Below the pieces are notes generated by a model. That model saw only the letters and a list, made by a program, of their open reading frames with translations. It was not told the DNA's origin and ran no database searches. From Istiophorus platypterus (lineage: Eukaryota; Chordata; Actinopteri; Istiophoriformes; Istiophoridae): a stretch of DNA of 64,000 bases. A program made the translations under genes and the position numbers. Below, in pieces: positions 21,801 to 34,500 of this stretch. The stretch lies in contig CM029124.1 of assembly GCA_016859345.1 (NCBI GenBank), forward strand, positions 7,996,501 through 8,060,500, written 5' to 3'. Every line of letters begins with the position of its first letter. The stretch's first letter is position 1.

Positions 21801-23580
21801 GATGCATAGTTGTTTTTTTTTCCTGTCGGTGTTTCTGCTGTTGTTTATGTCCAAAATATGAAAATGAGGACCAGAGGTGCAGCTATTAATTAAATTCTCT
21901 TTCCTGCAGCCAAAATTAAATTTTCTGGTAGAAATGAATAAATAGACTACGTTGAAATGTTCTTTAAAGCAGTATCAAGTGTTTTAATTTATTTAGGTTG
22001 TTTTTTGTTTTGGTTTTTTTTGGTGATCTGGTCCAGCAGGACAAGCTCTAAACACAACACCGACATAAAATTATTATCATTCATCAAGCAGAACCAGAGC
22101 TAAAATATCTTTCATTTGGAGCTGTGTCTTTGGCCACATAATAAACCAGTCCAGAATTCCCTATCTTTTAACTCTGGTTTTTGTTTCAACCAACTCCTGA
22201 GGGAAATATCTAGCTCTTCAGGTGCTAAATGCTCCCCTATGCTCACCAGCTAGTCGCCAACTGTGTCTGTCTGCTGCTCGGCTCTGAGCAGGTAGCGAAC
22301 GGTGGATTTATCACTGATCTATTTTCTCTTTGAAAACAGCTGCCAGCTGCTGCTGCTTGAAACGAGCATGATGAGGGTAGTGAGAGTGGACCGTAAATGG
22401 TAGAGTTGCCAAAAAAAAACCCCAAAACAACCCAAAACAATTAGCTAAAAGACTCTAAAATGCCAAAGAGAGTGACATGTATATAGATAATTCTCTGGGC
22501 TTGCCGCTTTCACATTGCAGCCATTTGATAGATTGTCAACATTAAAAAAATGATAAGTGCAGCTTTAATAATTGTCTGAACTGTCCATTTACCATATTAA
22601 AACCCCCTCTTAGACAATTATTCTTACTGATAAATTAATCATCATTATGCTTAAAATTGTCCACAGCGTTGGTATCTCAGTTTAATGAGTCACTACTGTT
22701 TAGAAGTAACTTTATCAACACGCACTGAAACTAACTTCCCATTAGATATTTGTACTTTCTCCAGGTAACGTTTCTTTGAGGTGCTATGAAATCCCAATTC
22801 TGTAAACTTCCATTTGCCGTCAGCTATCAGCTTCTGGTGTTTTTCCCAGCTGCCAGTTGATCTTCACCATCAGGGCCACAGATCAGTTGGTGAACTGTTT
22901 TCTTTTTTCTTTGTTAGCAGTTTGTCTGTTAACAGGCTTTTATTCTGGTGAGACAAAAACAAGCAAAACCAGCTCTAAGTCTATACAGGTGCATGTGTAA
23001 ACACGGAGGGAGAGGGGGGCAACATAGGTGTACATATTCTTACACAGAGAAAATGGTTATATGTGTGTGTGTGTGTGTGTGTGCATGAGATTGTGAGCCT
23101 GCCCCCCCCCCATCCCCCTGTCCTCCCCGTCCCGTCCTTCTTCAAGCCCTCCTCAACCAAACAGAGCAAGCGCCTCCTGGGCAAATATTTAAAGTCAAAA
23201 CAGCCTGGGCCCATAAAAAGCTGAGAGGTGGTGGTGGTGGTGTGGCTACATCTGTCAGGGGGGAGGGAGGGAGACATGAGAGGAGAGAACCGGGGGAGAA
23301 AAGTGTTGGCAGCAGCTGCCGAAATGAGTCTGGACACTGCTGACACCAACACCTGTCCATACTGGAGACGCGCGGCTAGCAAATGTCCAGCCACAGCCCC
23401 TCAAACACACACATAAGATCACACACACGCGCGCAGAAACATGCGTGAATCTGCCTATCTTAGCGGTGGGATAGGCTATTCCACGAACACATAAAGACTC
23501 ACAGATACAGAACCAGACACACACCTAACCCGGCCCTTTGTAGCCCACCACACCCCTTTCCTCTGGCTGACCCCCATCTG
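21801..23580. other. Intergenic, no gene seen
   Basis: AT-rich DNA, then a GT run at 23059-23083 and a CG-containing patch near 23300-23440. No coding signal. Confidence 0.45.
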
Positions 23581-23608
23581 TTGCCTCCCTGGGGAGTGTG
23601 TGCATGCA

Positions 23609-23609
<1 letters not shown>

Positions 23610-23654
<45 letters not shown>

Positions 23655-23695
23655 TGTGTGTCTGTGTGTGTGTGTGTGTGTGTGTATGTGTAAGG
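23610..23695. repeat. (GT)n microsatellite
   Basis: About 85 bp of GT with a few CTGT/ATGT interruptions. Confidence 0.9.
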
Positions 23696-26600
23696 GTAGG
23701 AGGTCAGGGGAGGGGACAGGCAGGCGTTGGCCCAGGCTGCCCATTGATCAACAGCTGCTAGGCTTCTCATGCTGGGCAGGACGGCTGGGAAGGTGACAGC
23801 AGCTGGGTTTTGGGAGAAGGTAAAAGCTCAGGGCCGGAGGCTGGGACCCGGGGTAGGAATCGAGTTCGGGCCTCGGGGTCGAAGCCTACAGCCTGGGGCC
23901 GGGAGCGGGGTTGGAGGCAAGGATTCGGGCGGCAGGAAAGGCCAGACATGAGTGAGTTTTCAGCAGAGGGAAGGGAGACGGCAGGGGGGTGACAGGCTGA
24001 GAAAGGAGTCGCCAAAGCTGGGCAGCGAGGCCTTGGACAGCAGCCAGATGCTGAGCAGGATGCCAGAACGAAACAATGAGGTTAGATGAAGAAGAGTCGG
24101 GGGTATGTTTGAAACAAACTAATACATATGAAGTGTCATCTGAACTGGCCTAAAGGCAAAAGTGCTGTGGCTGATACCAGTGGCCACACTTCACAGGGAA
24201 GTCAAAGAGAAGGACACGCGATGGATCACAAATAAAGGTTACGCTGCAAACTTTTGTCAACAGTCTCCCCTCAAATGTATTCATGGTATTGATGCATGCA
24301 ACCTCTTCCATAAAAAGGGATGGAAGTTCAAATCCTGCCCACTGTCGTACCTCCGCACTGCCCAAATCAAAGCACTGCGTTTAGCGGGCAAGGACGCTGT
24401 ACTGACAGTTTCTGAAATTTCCAAAAAGTGATAAATCCCCCCCCCAAGTCGGACGGTTAGGAGGAAGGTGCACTTTTTTTATTTAGGTATTCTGATGCCT
24501 TCAAAGATAGGGAGAAAAAAAGCAGAGAATAATATGCACGCAAATGCACTGAACACAACGCTGAGAGGGGCGAAGAGATCAAACCTGGAGAAAAGAAGGT
24601 GCAATAAACTATTTTTCCTAAAGCGGGAATAACAATGTGCTCCACACAGGAGGATATTCTTTTAATTCTCTGAACCGCTCCTCTCCTGGGATTTTCTATA
24701 AACAATAGTATATAGCACAGTACCAAAGTAGTTGCTACGGTATATCCACAATATGGTCAAGCTGAAACTCTTGCCTTCTCTCATTGCTCAAGGGCAGTCT
24801 TTGAAAAACCTGCACTCCGACTTGAGTACTTATTCAAACGTACAAACAAACATTTGATTGTTGATTTGAATCATATTTAAATCAGTTGACAGATTCAATG
24901 GCTAATGATTGAATCCAAGTTTGGCCGATTCTGTGTGTTTAGGCTAAAGCTGGGGCCAGTGAGACGGCAAAGAAAAGGGTTGAATTGCATTTGCATTTGT
25001 TTATTGATTTTTCTTGTGCAATAAAAAAAAAACAAAACAAAAAAAAAACCCCTTATGACTTTGCCTTCTGTCAGGCCGGATTTCAACCTTTAAGTTTGTG
25101 CTGCAACTGTTGGCGATTGTTGTTTCGGAGGACATATAGGTCGGCAAGTGGGGTTTGAGACCTACCAGGAGCTGATATAAGAGCCGACAGCTGTTAACAG
25201 TGTCGGTCGTCACACATCTGCTGCATATGGGCCCTTTTACAGAGTGGCCACAGTTCAGAGGCCTGGGGGGGGGGGGGGGGGGGGTTGTCGCTGGAAAGAG
25301 GAGGAGAGAAGAACCGAAGCAGGTGAAGGAGGGTCAAGCGAGATAGCGAGTAAAAACAACTTTTGTGGGCTTTTATAGCCACACATTCCTCAGGGAGGTT
25401 AGAGTCACAGGTCAGGGTGGCAGGACAGACCAGGGAATGGGTTTACTGGGTTGCTCGAGAGCACTACAGAGGTGGTACAGAGCTGAGGGACAACCTAAGA
25501 TCGACCTCACGAATACCCAGGGTTGAGCCAGACCCTTTAACCATACCGGTGGTGCCTGACGAGGCATGGGAAATGGAGGATGTGGTGCCGCATTTCGTTT
25601 GAAAAATAAATAAAAAAGGAAAAACCTGCCAGCTTCAGAGAAAAAAAAAAAAAAGCTTGACATTGACCCGACCTTTAATCTTCTCTCTGGGTTTTTTTTT
25701 TTTTTTGTGGCTCAGGCACCGCGAGGAGTCAAGGCCTCAAGCAAAAGAACAAAATGTTCTGAGCTCCAGTTAAAAAAAAAAAAAAAAAAAAGAAAAACAA
25801 CTACATTTCAAATGCCAGACTTTCATTTTCACTGTGCTGTGGTTGTGGAATGTCCCATTCGAATGTGAGAATGTATGAAAATGTGGCAGATGTGCTGCCC
25901 GAACAAAATCGCGCGTGACCTCAGTGCTACCAGTTGTTGACCTTTGCTCACAAGTCAGACCAACTTAACGGGGAGGGAAGAGGGGAGGTAACACGGGGGG
26001 GGGGGGGTGAACTCATGACTGACAGTTTTTCCAGCATTAACCCAAGACTTCATGACAAAAGTCTCCCCTGGGGCCTAAAGGAATAGTTTTACATTCCAGG
26101 ATATACATTTATTTGAGTAGAGGGGTACCACTCTTACCTAAAGTATGAAGCTGGGGCCAGGATCTCAGCATAAAGGCAGGGAACATGGCGGAACAGCTAC
26201 TGTAGCCCGGCTCTTTTCTAAGGTAACAGAATCTGCCCACCGGCGTCTCTAAAGCTCACTTACATGTTAAATCCCAGCTGTGGTTTTACGGGGGTCTTAC
26301 GTGCGAGATGGTTTCCCGGCTGAGAGCAGTGGCCTCCCGGGGCCCGAGCTGGCCGCCTCCTGCCTGTAGCTTCATATTCACCTCACAGACAAGCGAGCGG
26401 TATCAATACTCGCATCTAACCCTCTGTAAGAAAGTGAATAAGATTAGTCTCCGAAAGCGCCGAAGAATCCCTTTAACTACGGCACATGTGCTGAGAAACC
26501 TCATTAAGTATTAGCACCACAGCTAACTGAACAGTTACATTTAAAATGGCAAACGTCTGTCTCTTCCTGTGAATTTGAAATTGTTTGCTCTCTGCTCGTG

Positions 26601-28700
26601 TAGTAGAAACTGGCTGAGTTTTGTCTGATAGTTTTAGATTATTCTTACCCATTCAAAATAATGGTTTTAAAGTACGCTGAGGTTGTTTTTTTTTTCCCCA
26701 GACGCCACCTTATGATTTCTCAAATGATTTTCAATTTCGTTAGGTTTTGTGGCATATTTTTGTGTTATCTGTTTTATTTTGTTAGTCTGTTCAGTCTCAG
26801 TGGGTTTTTTTTTATCTGGTAAAAGGTTAAAGCTGCATTAATCAATATTTTATTTCAACAAAAGATCAAATGAAGAAACAGGGAAATACTAAAGTAAAGT
26901 AATAAAGAAAAACACACACACACACACTCAGCTGCGGAGAGCAGATTAAAAGACAGCATGATGGATGTGATATGTGCAGCCTCTTCTGTATGTCATTACG
27001 TTTTCCTTTCTCCTAGAGGCCTTTGTTTCCAGGTCGGAGGTCATGGACAGACAAAGGAAAGAAGTTCAATGTTTAAAGGAGGCAGAAAGCGTCCTGAAAG
27101 GGTGCACATATCCTTGCCTGAATGTTCATGTTTGTGTGCGTTAGATGAGCACATCACAGGGTGTGTGTCCCTAGGACCACAGTTGGCTAAAGGACAAAAC
27201 TCATTTGCTTGTCCATTTACTGTGCTTCCCTCTGCAGCACAATGTAGCAGCAGCAGCAGCAGCCGCTGCACAAAGAGGCCTCACTGTGGGATTCAAATGA
27301 AGGAGAGGGGAGGAGGAGGGGGGGGGGCAGCGCACAGAAAGGATGAAGGGGTTGTTGGTGGGGTACGGAGGTTGAGTTTGGAGGGCGGAGAGGATTGGAC
27401 GAGCGGCGCAAGAAGGGGAGTGGGGGGGGGGTGATAGATGATGAGGGGTAAAGAGGAGGGAGGGGCGTGTGGTCATAAAATTAGCACAGCTCCGACCCAA
27501 TTCGTGGGGCAGCGGTGCCCTCCGGCCCGCTGTGACGGCGTCCTGCCTCTCATCAACATAGTCAGACAATACTTTGGAAGGCTAGGCTTCATGCCAGATA
27601 CCAGTGTGTGTGTGTGCGTGTGTGTGTGCTTCAAGGTGACAAGGTTTATTCAACAGGACGACCCGCTCCGGACAGCTGTGGAGTTTGGTACAAGAGGCAG
27701 TGACTGTTGAGTTTATGGAAAAATCAGGCACTCTCATATGGGTCCAGCCCCGAAACCTTGATGCATCTGGGTCAGTTCTGCATGTGTGTGTGTGTGTGTG
27801 TGTTTGGAGGGAGGGTTCTCGGAGGTTGCTGGCGCATTCAGATGTAGTCAAATAGGGGGAGGAAGCTTGGTTAAGGCAGGGAAATGAGCTGCAGGTGAGG
27901 CTGTGGTCAAAGCCAACCGAGAGTATTAAGAGTAAAATTAGCAGAGGGACTAATGGAAACACTGAATTCTGCGTACGGCTTGGTTTGGCTTTCAGTGACC
28001 ATTTGGGCCTTCTCAGCGTCTTCATGAAACCTTCCTTAAAAGATTCTTGAGGGCCAACCGACGACCTCACACGCAGGCGGCTCACTAACCAGCGTTTAGC
28101 AATCACAGTCATCCGCGGTCAAATGCCTCCCTCTAGTGCTCAGGAAGAAAACCGTTCCCAAAGTCACATTTGGGAATATTTGTGGATAGACTTGTTTCCC
28201 TCACAAATTCAGAGAAAAGTAACCCTCTGACTATTTATACATATCAATCAACTATATATCTGCATGAGACTTTTAAAATTTAACTCAGGTCCTGGCAGAA
28301 TATCCGGTGTATCACCACTAGCCAGAAGGTGGACGGGAGCTGGGCTGATTTCCTCTGTCTAAATTTTTGTGGTGTTTGTGGAGAGTGAAACTTCGAACAC
28401 AACCTCGACAAAAAAAATCCGTATGAGCAAAGTGACCCAGCTGTGTGATCAAAAATGTGCCTATATTAATTGGAAGTGTATCAAAAGGAATTAAAAATCA
28501 TCATGTTTGTGTGGACATTTTCCATTATGCAATTACCTTTAAAGTGGTTGTACTCTATATTACATCTATACTTATTTAAATGTTAAGTAAGGTTCCTAAC
28601 TATACAGTATTTCTCTGTTATTGATGAAATAAATATGTTCCTTTTACTGTAGCCATTACTTTTAGATTGTCTTCTCTGAGTTGGATTATTGAGACATTTA
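23696..28700. other. Intergenic, no gene seen
   Basis: Includes a 20-G run at 25265-25284, a 13-G run near 25996, poly-A runs near 25640 and 25770, an AGC run near 27245 and GT runs at about 27605-27628 and 27785-27803. A 79-codon open frame at 25363-25602 has no recognisable domain. I see nothing I can name. Confidence 0.45.
25265..25284. repeat. Poly-G run, 20 bases
   Basis: Uninterrupted G run, prone to G-quadruplex formation and to sequencing length error. Confidence 0.9.
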
Positions 28701-31469
28701 AATTTTGCCAAATTAGACTTTTCATACAAAACTTTTATTAATAATCATTGCACTTTTCAACAATAAACAAGATGCTGTGAAACACACTAGAACTTTTTTT
28801 TTTTTTGTCCTTTTTCTTTTAAAGCACCAACACCTTTTCCCACCCAGATATCAAAAGAATCAGGAGACAGATCATTCCTACATAAACACCATAAACAGTT
28901 TAGATGGTTATCGTTTAGATGTGTTTTAAAAATTACATTGAATCTGTTACACGTATTTCTTTCCAGATATTTCTCCTCAAGAGGTGAAATTTGAATTTTT
29001 TAAAAAATTTCTAGTCTTTTTTTTTTTTTCTTTAAAGCACAAGAATGCTGAGTTTCTCTATTTGTTTCTTTACAGGCTCATTCTGGTAAACTTCCGTTGT
29101 ATCCCCGGTCACTGGAGCACACGAAGGTGCATGTTGTGGAACCTTGCAGTTTTCTTACAACCCTCTCTGATTACTCTGGTTTTCTTTTTTTTGTTGTTGT
29201 TTTTGCTGGTTGTGAATGTGTATCTGTTTGATACTGAATTTGGAGTTGTGTGTGTTTTACTACTCAAACCCCGATCAATGCTACAAACTCACGCTCTGCT
29301 GCCAAACACACTGTTCAAACCCACAGATATATTTATTTCAAACTCCAGTGGAGATCCCAATGTTTCCAAAGACAAAAAAATATCATCTAAATGATCATTT
29401 TTTAAAAATTAAATAAAAAGGGGAAAACTGTATGTCAAGGGTTAAATAAAACAAAGAGTTGGCACAACATGTGTTTAGTATTTTTTTGAGTATATTGTGT
29501 GTATATAGCTTAAAACTTTCATTTAGTCTTAACCAGATGCCAAGGTTTTTTTGAAAGGGGAATCATTGCAAGTTGGCAGTGTGATCAGGTAAAGGGTTAA
29601 TGTGCAATAAGCACAGCAGGAGAGTTTTAGGAAACGGGAGATATAAAGGTCACGGATACCGAGGGTACGAGCAGAGATGATTGAATGGTCCAGGTTCACT
29701 GTTTTCATCCCTCTTACTCATCACCAGGGGGCCAACAACAGCAATTTAAAGTTGTTGAGAGTCTATGTCAGGGTTGTTAATACATTCAATAATACTACTA
29801 CTACTAATAATATTACATTTAACCGATTGTCCTGAGAGAAATAGTTCAGACTGTATGAGAGTATCATGTTTAGGTCAACAGAGAAGAGATGGATTACATA
29901 AACATTATGTATAATTGACTCTGACAAATATATTCCACAATTTCATATTGATCATTTGACTAAATACTTCCCAGCAATATGGACTCTATTAAACAATTCT
30001 GGTATCAAACCCTTTCGTTTTATGATTTCATGTATGATTGATTAGAATTTGATAACACGAACAAATTCAGAGAACAAACAATGCCTCCAGTACTATGAAA
30101 TAGAGTATTTTAAGAATCGGGCAATGAATTCGAGTTAAAAATCGGGAACATTACTTTTGAGATAAAATTGGTAAAACTATCGTGCCTATGAAACATTTTT
30201 TTTTGACAATTATCCCAGCGGGAGTTGAAAACTGGTCCAACGCCACATTGATGTCATGTAAAAGTGAGTGTAGTTTTTGAATTGCGTTTACAGCTTTTAA
30301 ATAACATTCATGTCAGCATCCAGTTGGTAAGTACAAGTGGGAAGCTGAGAATCTACTGATAGCTAAGACCCGACTTTATAAACTGAAGCACGGACAACAT
30401 GGACAGCCAAAGCCCACTGTTCATGTAATTAAACTCAAATTTAATGAATATACTGTTATGCACGGTATTTTTTTTTTAATCTCATATGAATTCCGCAACT
30501 ACAACCATTTCTCATCTCTACCATCCATCCCATATGGCGTGAATTGAATATGAATGAATATGTGATTGGACAGATATCGGGCTAATGATGTGATTTTCAT
30601 TTGAAAAAGTGATAGTTACGACAGTCTCTCTGTGCAGATTCATGGAAAACTCACCTGCTAAAATTTAAACTGAAAAAAACACGAGCCTCCTCACAGCACG
30701 GGAAGATGTACGTCGACATTACATCGGCAGTGTCCAGCGGAAGCAGTCGCTTGCTACAAAAAAATTTCAAAGCTAATTTTTTAGGGTTGAATGACAAGGC
30801 AACAGAATGAGTCTTTAACATTTGTTTGACGAAGAAAAGACAAATACAAGAGGACACATTTAAAATATTAAAGGATCCCTTTATCAAGTCAGGATGTGTT
30901 GTATACCCGGCAGAATAAAACATAAAGCAGTTATAGTCCAAAGTGCCAGGGTTAAAACTTATTTCATCTCATTAAATGGTTCACATCGGACTGGCACAGC
31001 GCATTTAAAACACAGCATAATTAACAAAAATACACTTGAACAAAGTCTGACCAACCAAACACCTGTGGACAGTTCCTCCGGGCAGTGATCCCCCTAGTGT
31101 GTTGAGTCCATTCCCTCACGTCCTCTTTCAGACCTGATGGCAGATGGTGTAGCCGAGTGGGTAGCATGTCTGAAATAAGTGGCTAGGATGTGAACAGAGA
31201 CAAATTAAAGAGGGGCTTGACCACGGAACGCCTAAGGTTTAAGAGGTTTAAGCAGAGTCTGATGGGAGTCTGATCCAGAGAGGTCCGGTCTGTAACATGG
31301 GACAGTCTGATGATACACTGGTGTGAAGGACAGACGTGATGGTCGTGTCTCTGTCGGAGAGTTGAGACAGGTAGGTAGGTAGGCAGGCTGTGTGTGGGTG
31401 TGAGTGGAAGAAGGGTAAAGTTGATTTGCCTCTGTGCGTATCCTTTGCTTGTCTTTCTCCACCGTCTGT
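28701..31469 (-). other. adss2 3' UTR and downstream intergenic DNA
   Basis: Follows the adss2 stop on the minus strand. Minus-strand AATAAA hexamers (TTTATT on +) occur at 29332-29337 and near 28733. ATTAAA variants lie closer, near 30437 and 30475. The true transcript end cannot be fixed from sequence. A + strand open frame at 28984-29394 is T-rich and not credible as a gene. Confidence 0.4.
31139..31175 (+). mobile_element. Possible tRNA-derived SINE head fragment
   Basis: TAGCCGAGTGG at 31150-31160 matches the pol III A-box of tRNAs and is followed by GTAGCATGTC, as in many fish SINE heads. No convincing B-box follows within the expected distance, so it is at most a fragment. Confidence 0.25.
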
Positions 31470-31522
31470 CTAGAACAGCTGGATCATGGACTCCCGAGAC
31501 TTGCCCACTCCGATCCATTTGA
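31470..31522 (-). CDS. adss2: adss2 exon 13 (last)
   Basis: 53 nt including TAG, acceptor CCTTAG. Encodes VKWIGVGKSRESMIQLF, the invariant family C-terminus. Confidence 0.96.
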
Positions 31523-34500
31523 CTAAGGAAACAGAGGAAAAAAAAAAAAGAGGTGGGCGTTCATTTCTCTAAAGCACTGGCTGTCCCAGGTTCTCGGTTC
31601 TGTGTGTCAATCAGTAAATTTACATGCACACAAGAAACCAGGGCACTCAAAGAAAGCAAAGAAAGCAAGTATTTAAAAATGATACTGTTAAAACTGTATT
31701 GGGATTAAAAAAAAAACAATAGTAGCTGGACAGAATAAGACCGGTCACGCAAAATTCTCAGAATCTATCGCGAAATATCGTACCAGGCACTCCAACATGC
31801 TGCTCAATGAAGCGGACATATTTCTGGGCGTTCTCGGGCAGCTCCTCGAAGCTCCTAGCAGCCGACGTGTCGCTGTCCCAGCCCGGCAGCGTCTCATACT
31901 GGACCTCCACACGCTGCAATACTTCCTGATTGGCTGGCAAGGAATCAATAAGAAGAGGTGTGTGTGTGTGTGTGTGGGGGGGGTGATATCACACCATTAG
32001 CTTTACAGGACATCGCGATCAAACAGCCATGACAACAGATCAATATGTTTCGAGCTCTATCTAAAAAAATCTTATAGACTGGAGGAAGAGGGAAAAGGTG
32101 GAGACAGGCCAAAGAGTTGTTAGACACTATCGACTGAAGGCAGAGATGCATCAGCTCCATTTTTTTTTTTTTTTACATCAGTTTAGAACTAATTTAAGAA
32201 CAAACGAACAAAAAAAAGATAATGTGAATCACCGGGAAGGGAGACACTGGATGAAACCGACTACGTATCAGTAGCACTTTTGGTTATTTGTGAGGGGAAA
32301 ACGGATATATAGCGCTGTCTTTACATTCTGTTTATCCTGAGCAAAAAAATGAAGAAGAAAGTAGATGACGCTTACTCAGGAAGAGCTTCTCATTCACACA
32401 CCAGCTCACCTGGAAAGTGAGGTATAATTGTGTTGTCCACTTTGTACGCTACGCCCACTTTGATCTCTTTGAACACGTCAAGGATGTCAAGTTTGGTGAG
32501 TGCTAAGCTGAAAGAGAAGAGGGGAAAAAGCTTTTAGACGACTAAAAGGGCGGGTCACCCTGCTCACAAACTTATAGATACAGCATGAATATTAACAGCA
32601 ATTAACCAATCAGAAAAAAAACTGACCTACATTGAATTACAACGAAAAATCATCTGCTCTCACACACACAAATTTTTCCAAATTTTTTCTTCAATTATTC
32701 TATTGTCTTTTGGATATTTACTCTTGTTTTTTCATTCCAAAGAACTTTGTAACATTGTTTTACAGATGATATTAAAATAAAGTTTATTAATATTATTATT
32801 AGATTTTATTTTAATTTAAAAAGAAAAAAAAAAAAAAGGGACTCTTGAGCTTTCTCCCTTCCTCTTTTACAATGAGGACAGAGGTTGCACATACCTGGCC
32901 TGGTAATATATAATAATAATAAAATATATAATATATTTGTAATTGTGTTGAATGCAAAAATAAAAACACTTCAAACTCACGCAGTGAAGCCATTAATCAT
33001 ATGTGCATATTTGATGAGCACCAGATCCAGCCAACCACATCGTCTCTTCCTGCCTGTGGTCACGCCCACCTCCTTCCCTCGGGTCTGTAGCCGCTCTCCG
33101 ATCTCCTAAAAACAACATGTGCAGATTGTCTGTCAGTTTCATGTAAGTTTCCTGTAAATGTCTGAATGTATTTTTATCAGAATATACCTGTATCAGAATA
33201 TATCAGCATCACACATCTAAAATATTCAACATCCCCTCCTTCAATTCAGGTTTCAATTTCAGTCATGAGTATGTGTCAAAAACAGATTTAATGACAGTAA
33301 CATATGAGGTTTTCTGACTGATTTTTGTGGCAGTGTAGCAAAATCTCCTCTGGGTGGCGCTGTTTGAAAACAAAACTACTCAAGTCATCACACCATGTTT
33401 TGACCATGAAGACAAGGTGAGTATCACATGAACAGGTCGACAGTATGAGGTGTGGATGAACATTTTTTCCCCTTAGTCCTCTTGATTTTTCAAGTTGAGC
33501 TGCCACAATTTGATGATTGATCAATTAGTCAATCAAAAGAAATTCAACTGACAGTAATTTTGATATTTGAATGATCATTTCAGTCATTTTTCTTAAGGAA
33601 AACGGTGGATATTTGATTGTAGCAGCTTCTCAAATGTGAGAGTTGTATGCTTTTCTGTGTCTTATATGACAGTACATTGAATAGCTTTATAATCTGGACT
33701 GTTGACGGAACAAAACATTTACAGACGTTACCTTGGGCTGTGTAAAAATTTAACAGGCATTTTACACCATTTTCTGACATGGTATAAACAATGAATCAGT
33801 AAGTAGAGGAAATAATTGCAGATTAATCAGTAATGAAAATGATTGTTGTAGCCCTGGTCTCAATTGTACTTAGGTGGATTGAGCCTTTACAGTATGTGGT
33901 CACGTTAAGAGTTGTACCTACAGTATATGAAATATCGTAAACCATCAAATCATCTTCCTCTAAATCCACATGTAAACTTATCCTTTTTAAAAACTGGACT
34001 TAAAAGCAGTCAGCTTTAATGTTCTAATGTCGTGTCTGCATATTGATGGGAGTTGTGAGAAACTGTGCGTGTCCTCTTACGTTGCTCTGCTCCGAGGGGA
34101 ACGCCCCAATGCCCACTCTGGTCGTGTACGCCTTGACGACACCGTAAACCTCCCCGACGTTCTGAGGCGGCATGCCAAGACCCGTACATACGCCGCCCAC
34201 CGTGCAGTTGGATGATGTCACAAACGGGTACGTCCCTACAATGACACGGGGAGCGAAGCCTGATTGTACTTTTTCTTGAAACTGCAGATGCAGGTTGAAC
34301 AAACATGCAACTGGAGAAAAGAAATGATGGAGGATTTGTCCGGAGCAGAGGTTTTCAAAGCCTTGTTCTATAGGGTCATTCCAAAATTCGAGACTATTGC
34401 CTCCCTCAGTACCACCAAGGCTCCCTCTGACCCCAATTTCTCCATGTCGATAGGCCTCAGAGTCTCAGTAAAGTAAAAAAGAAAAAAAGAAAAAATATTC

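Noticed and set aside
24290..24345. Possible tRNA (GTTCAAATCC B-box at 24326)
   Set aside because: No A-box at the right distance and no cloverleaf or acceptor stem could be paired.
25363..25602. 79-codon + strand open frame
   Set aside because: No known motif, no splice context, and the length is expected by chance.
28984..29394. 136-codon + strand open frame, Phe/Leu-rich
   Set aside because: Driven by T-rich DNA antisense to the likely adss2 3' UTR. It resembles membrane segments only by composition.
33334..33362. CTCF-like CCTCTGGGTGGCGCT in adss2 intron 9
   Set aside because: Two core positions deviate from the consensus; not strong enough to list.
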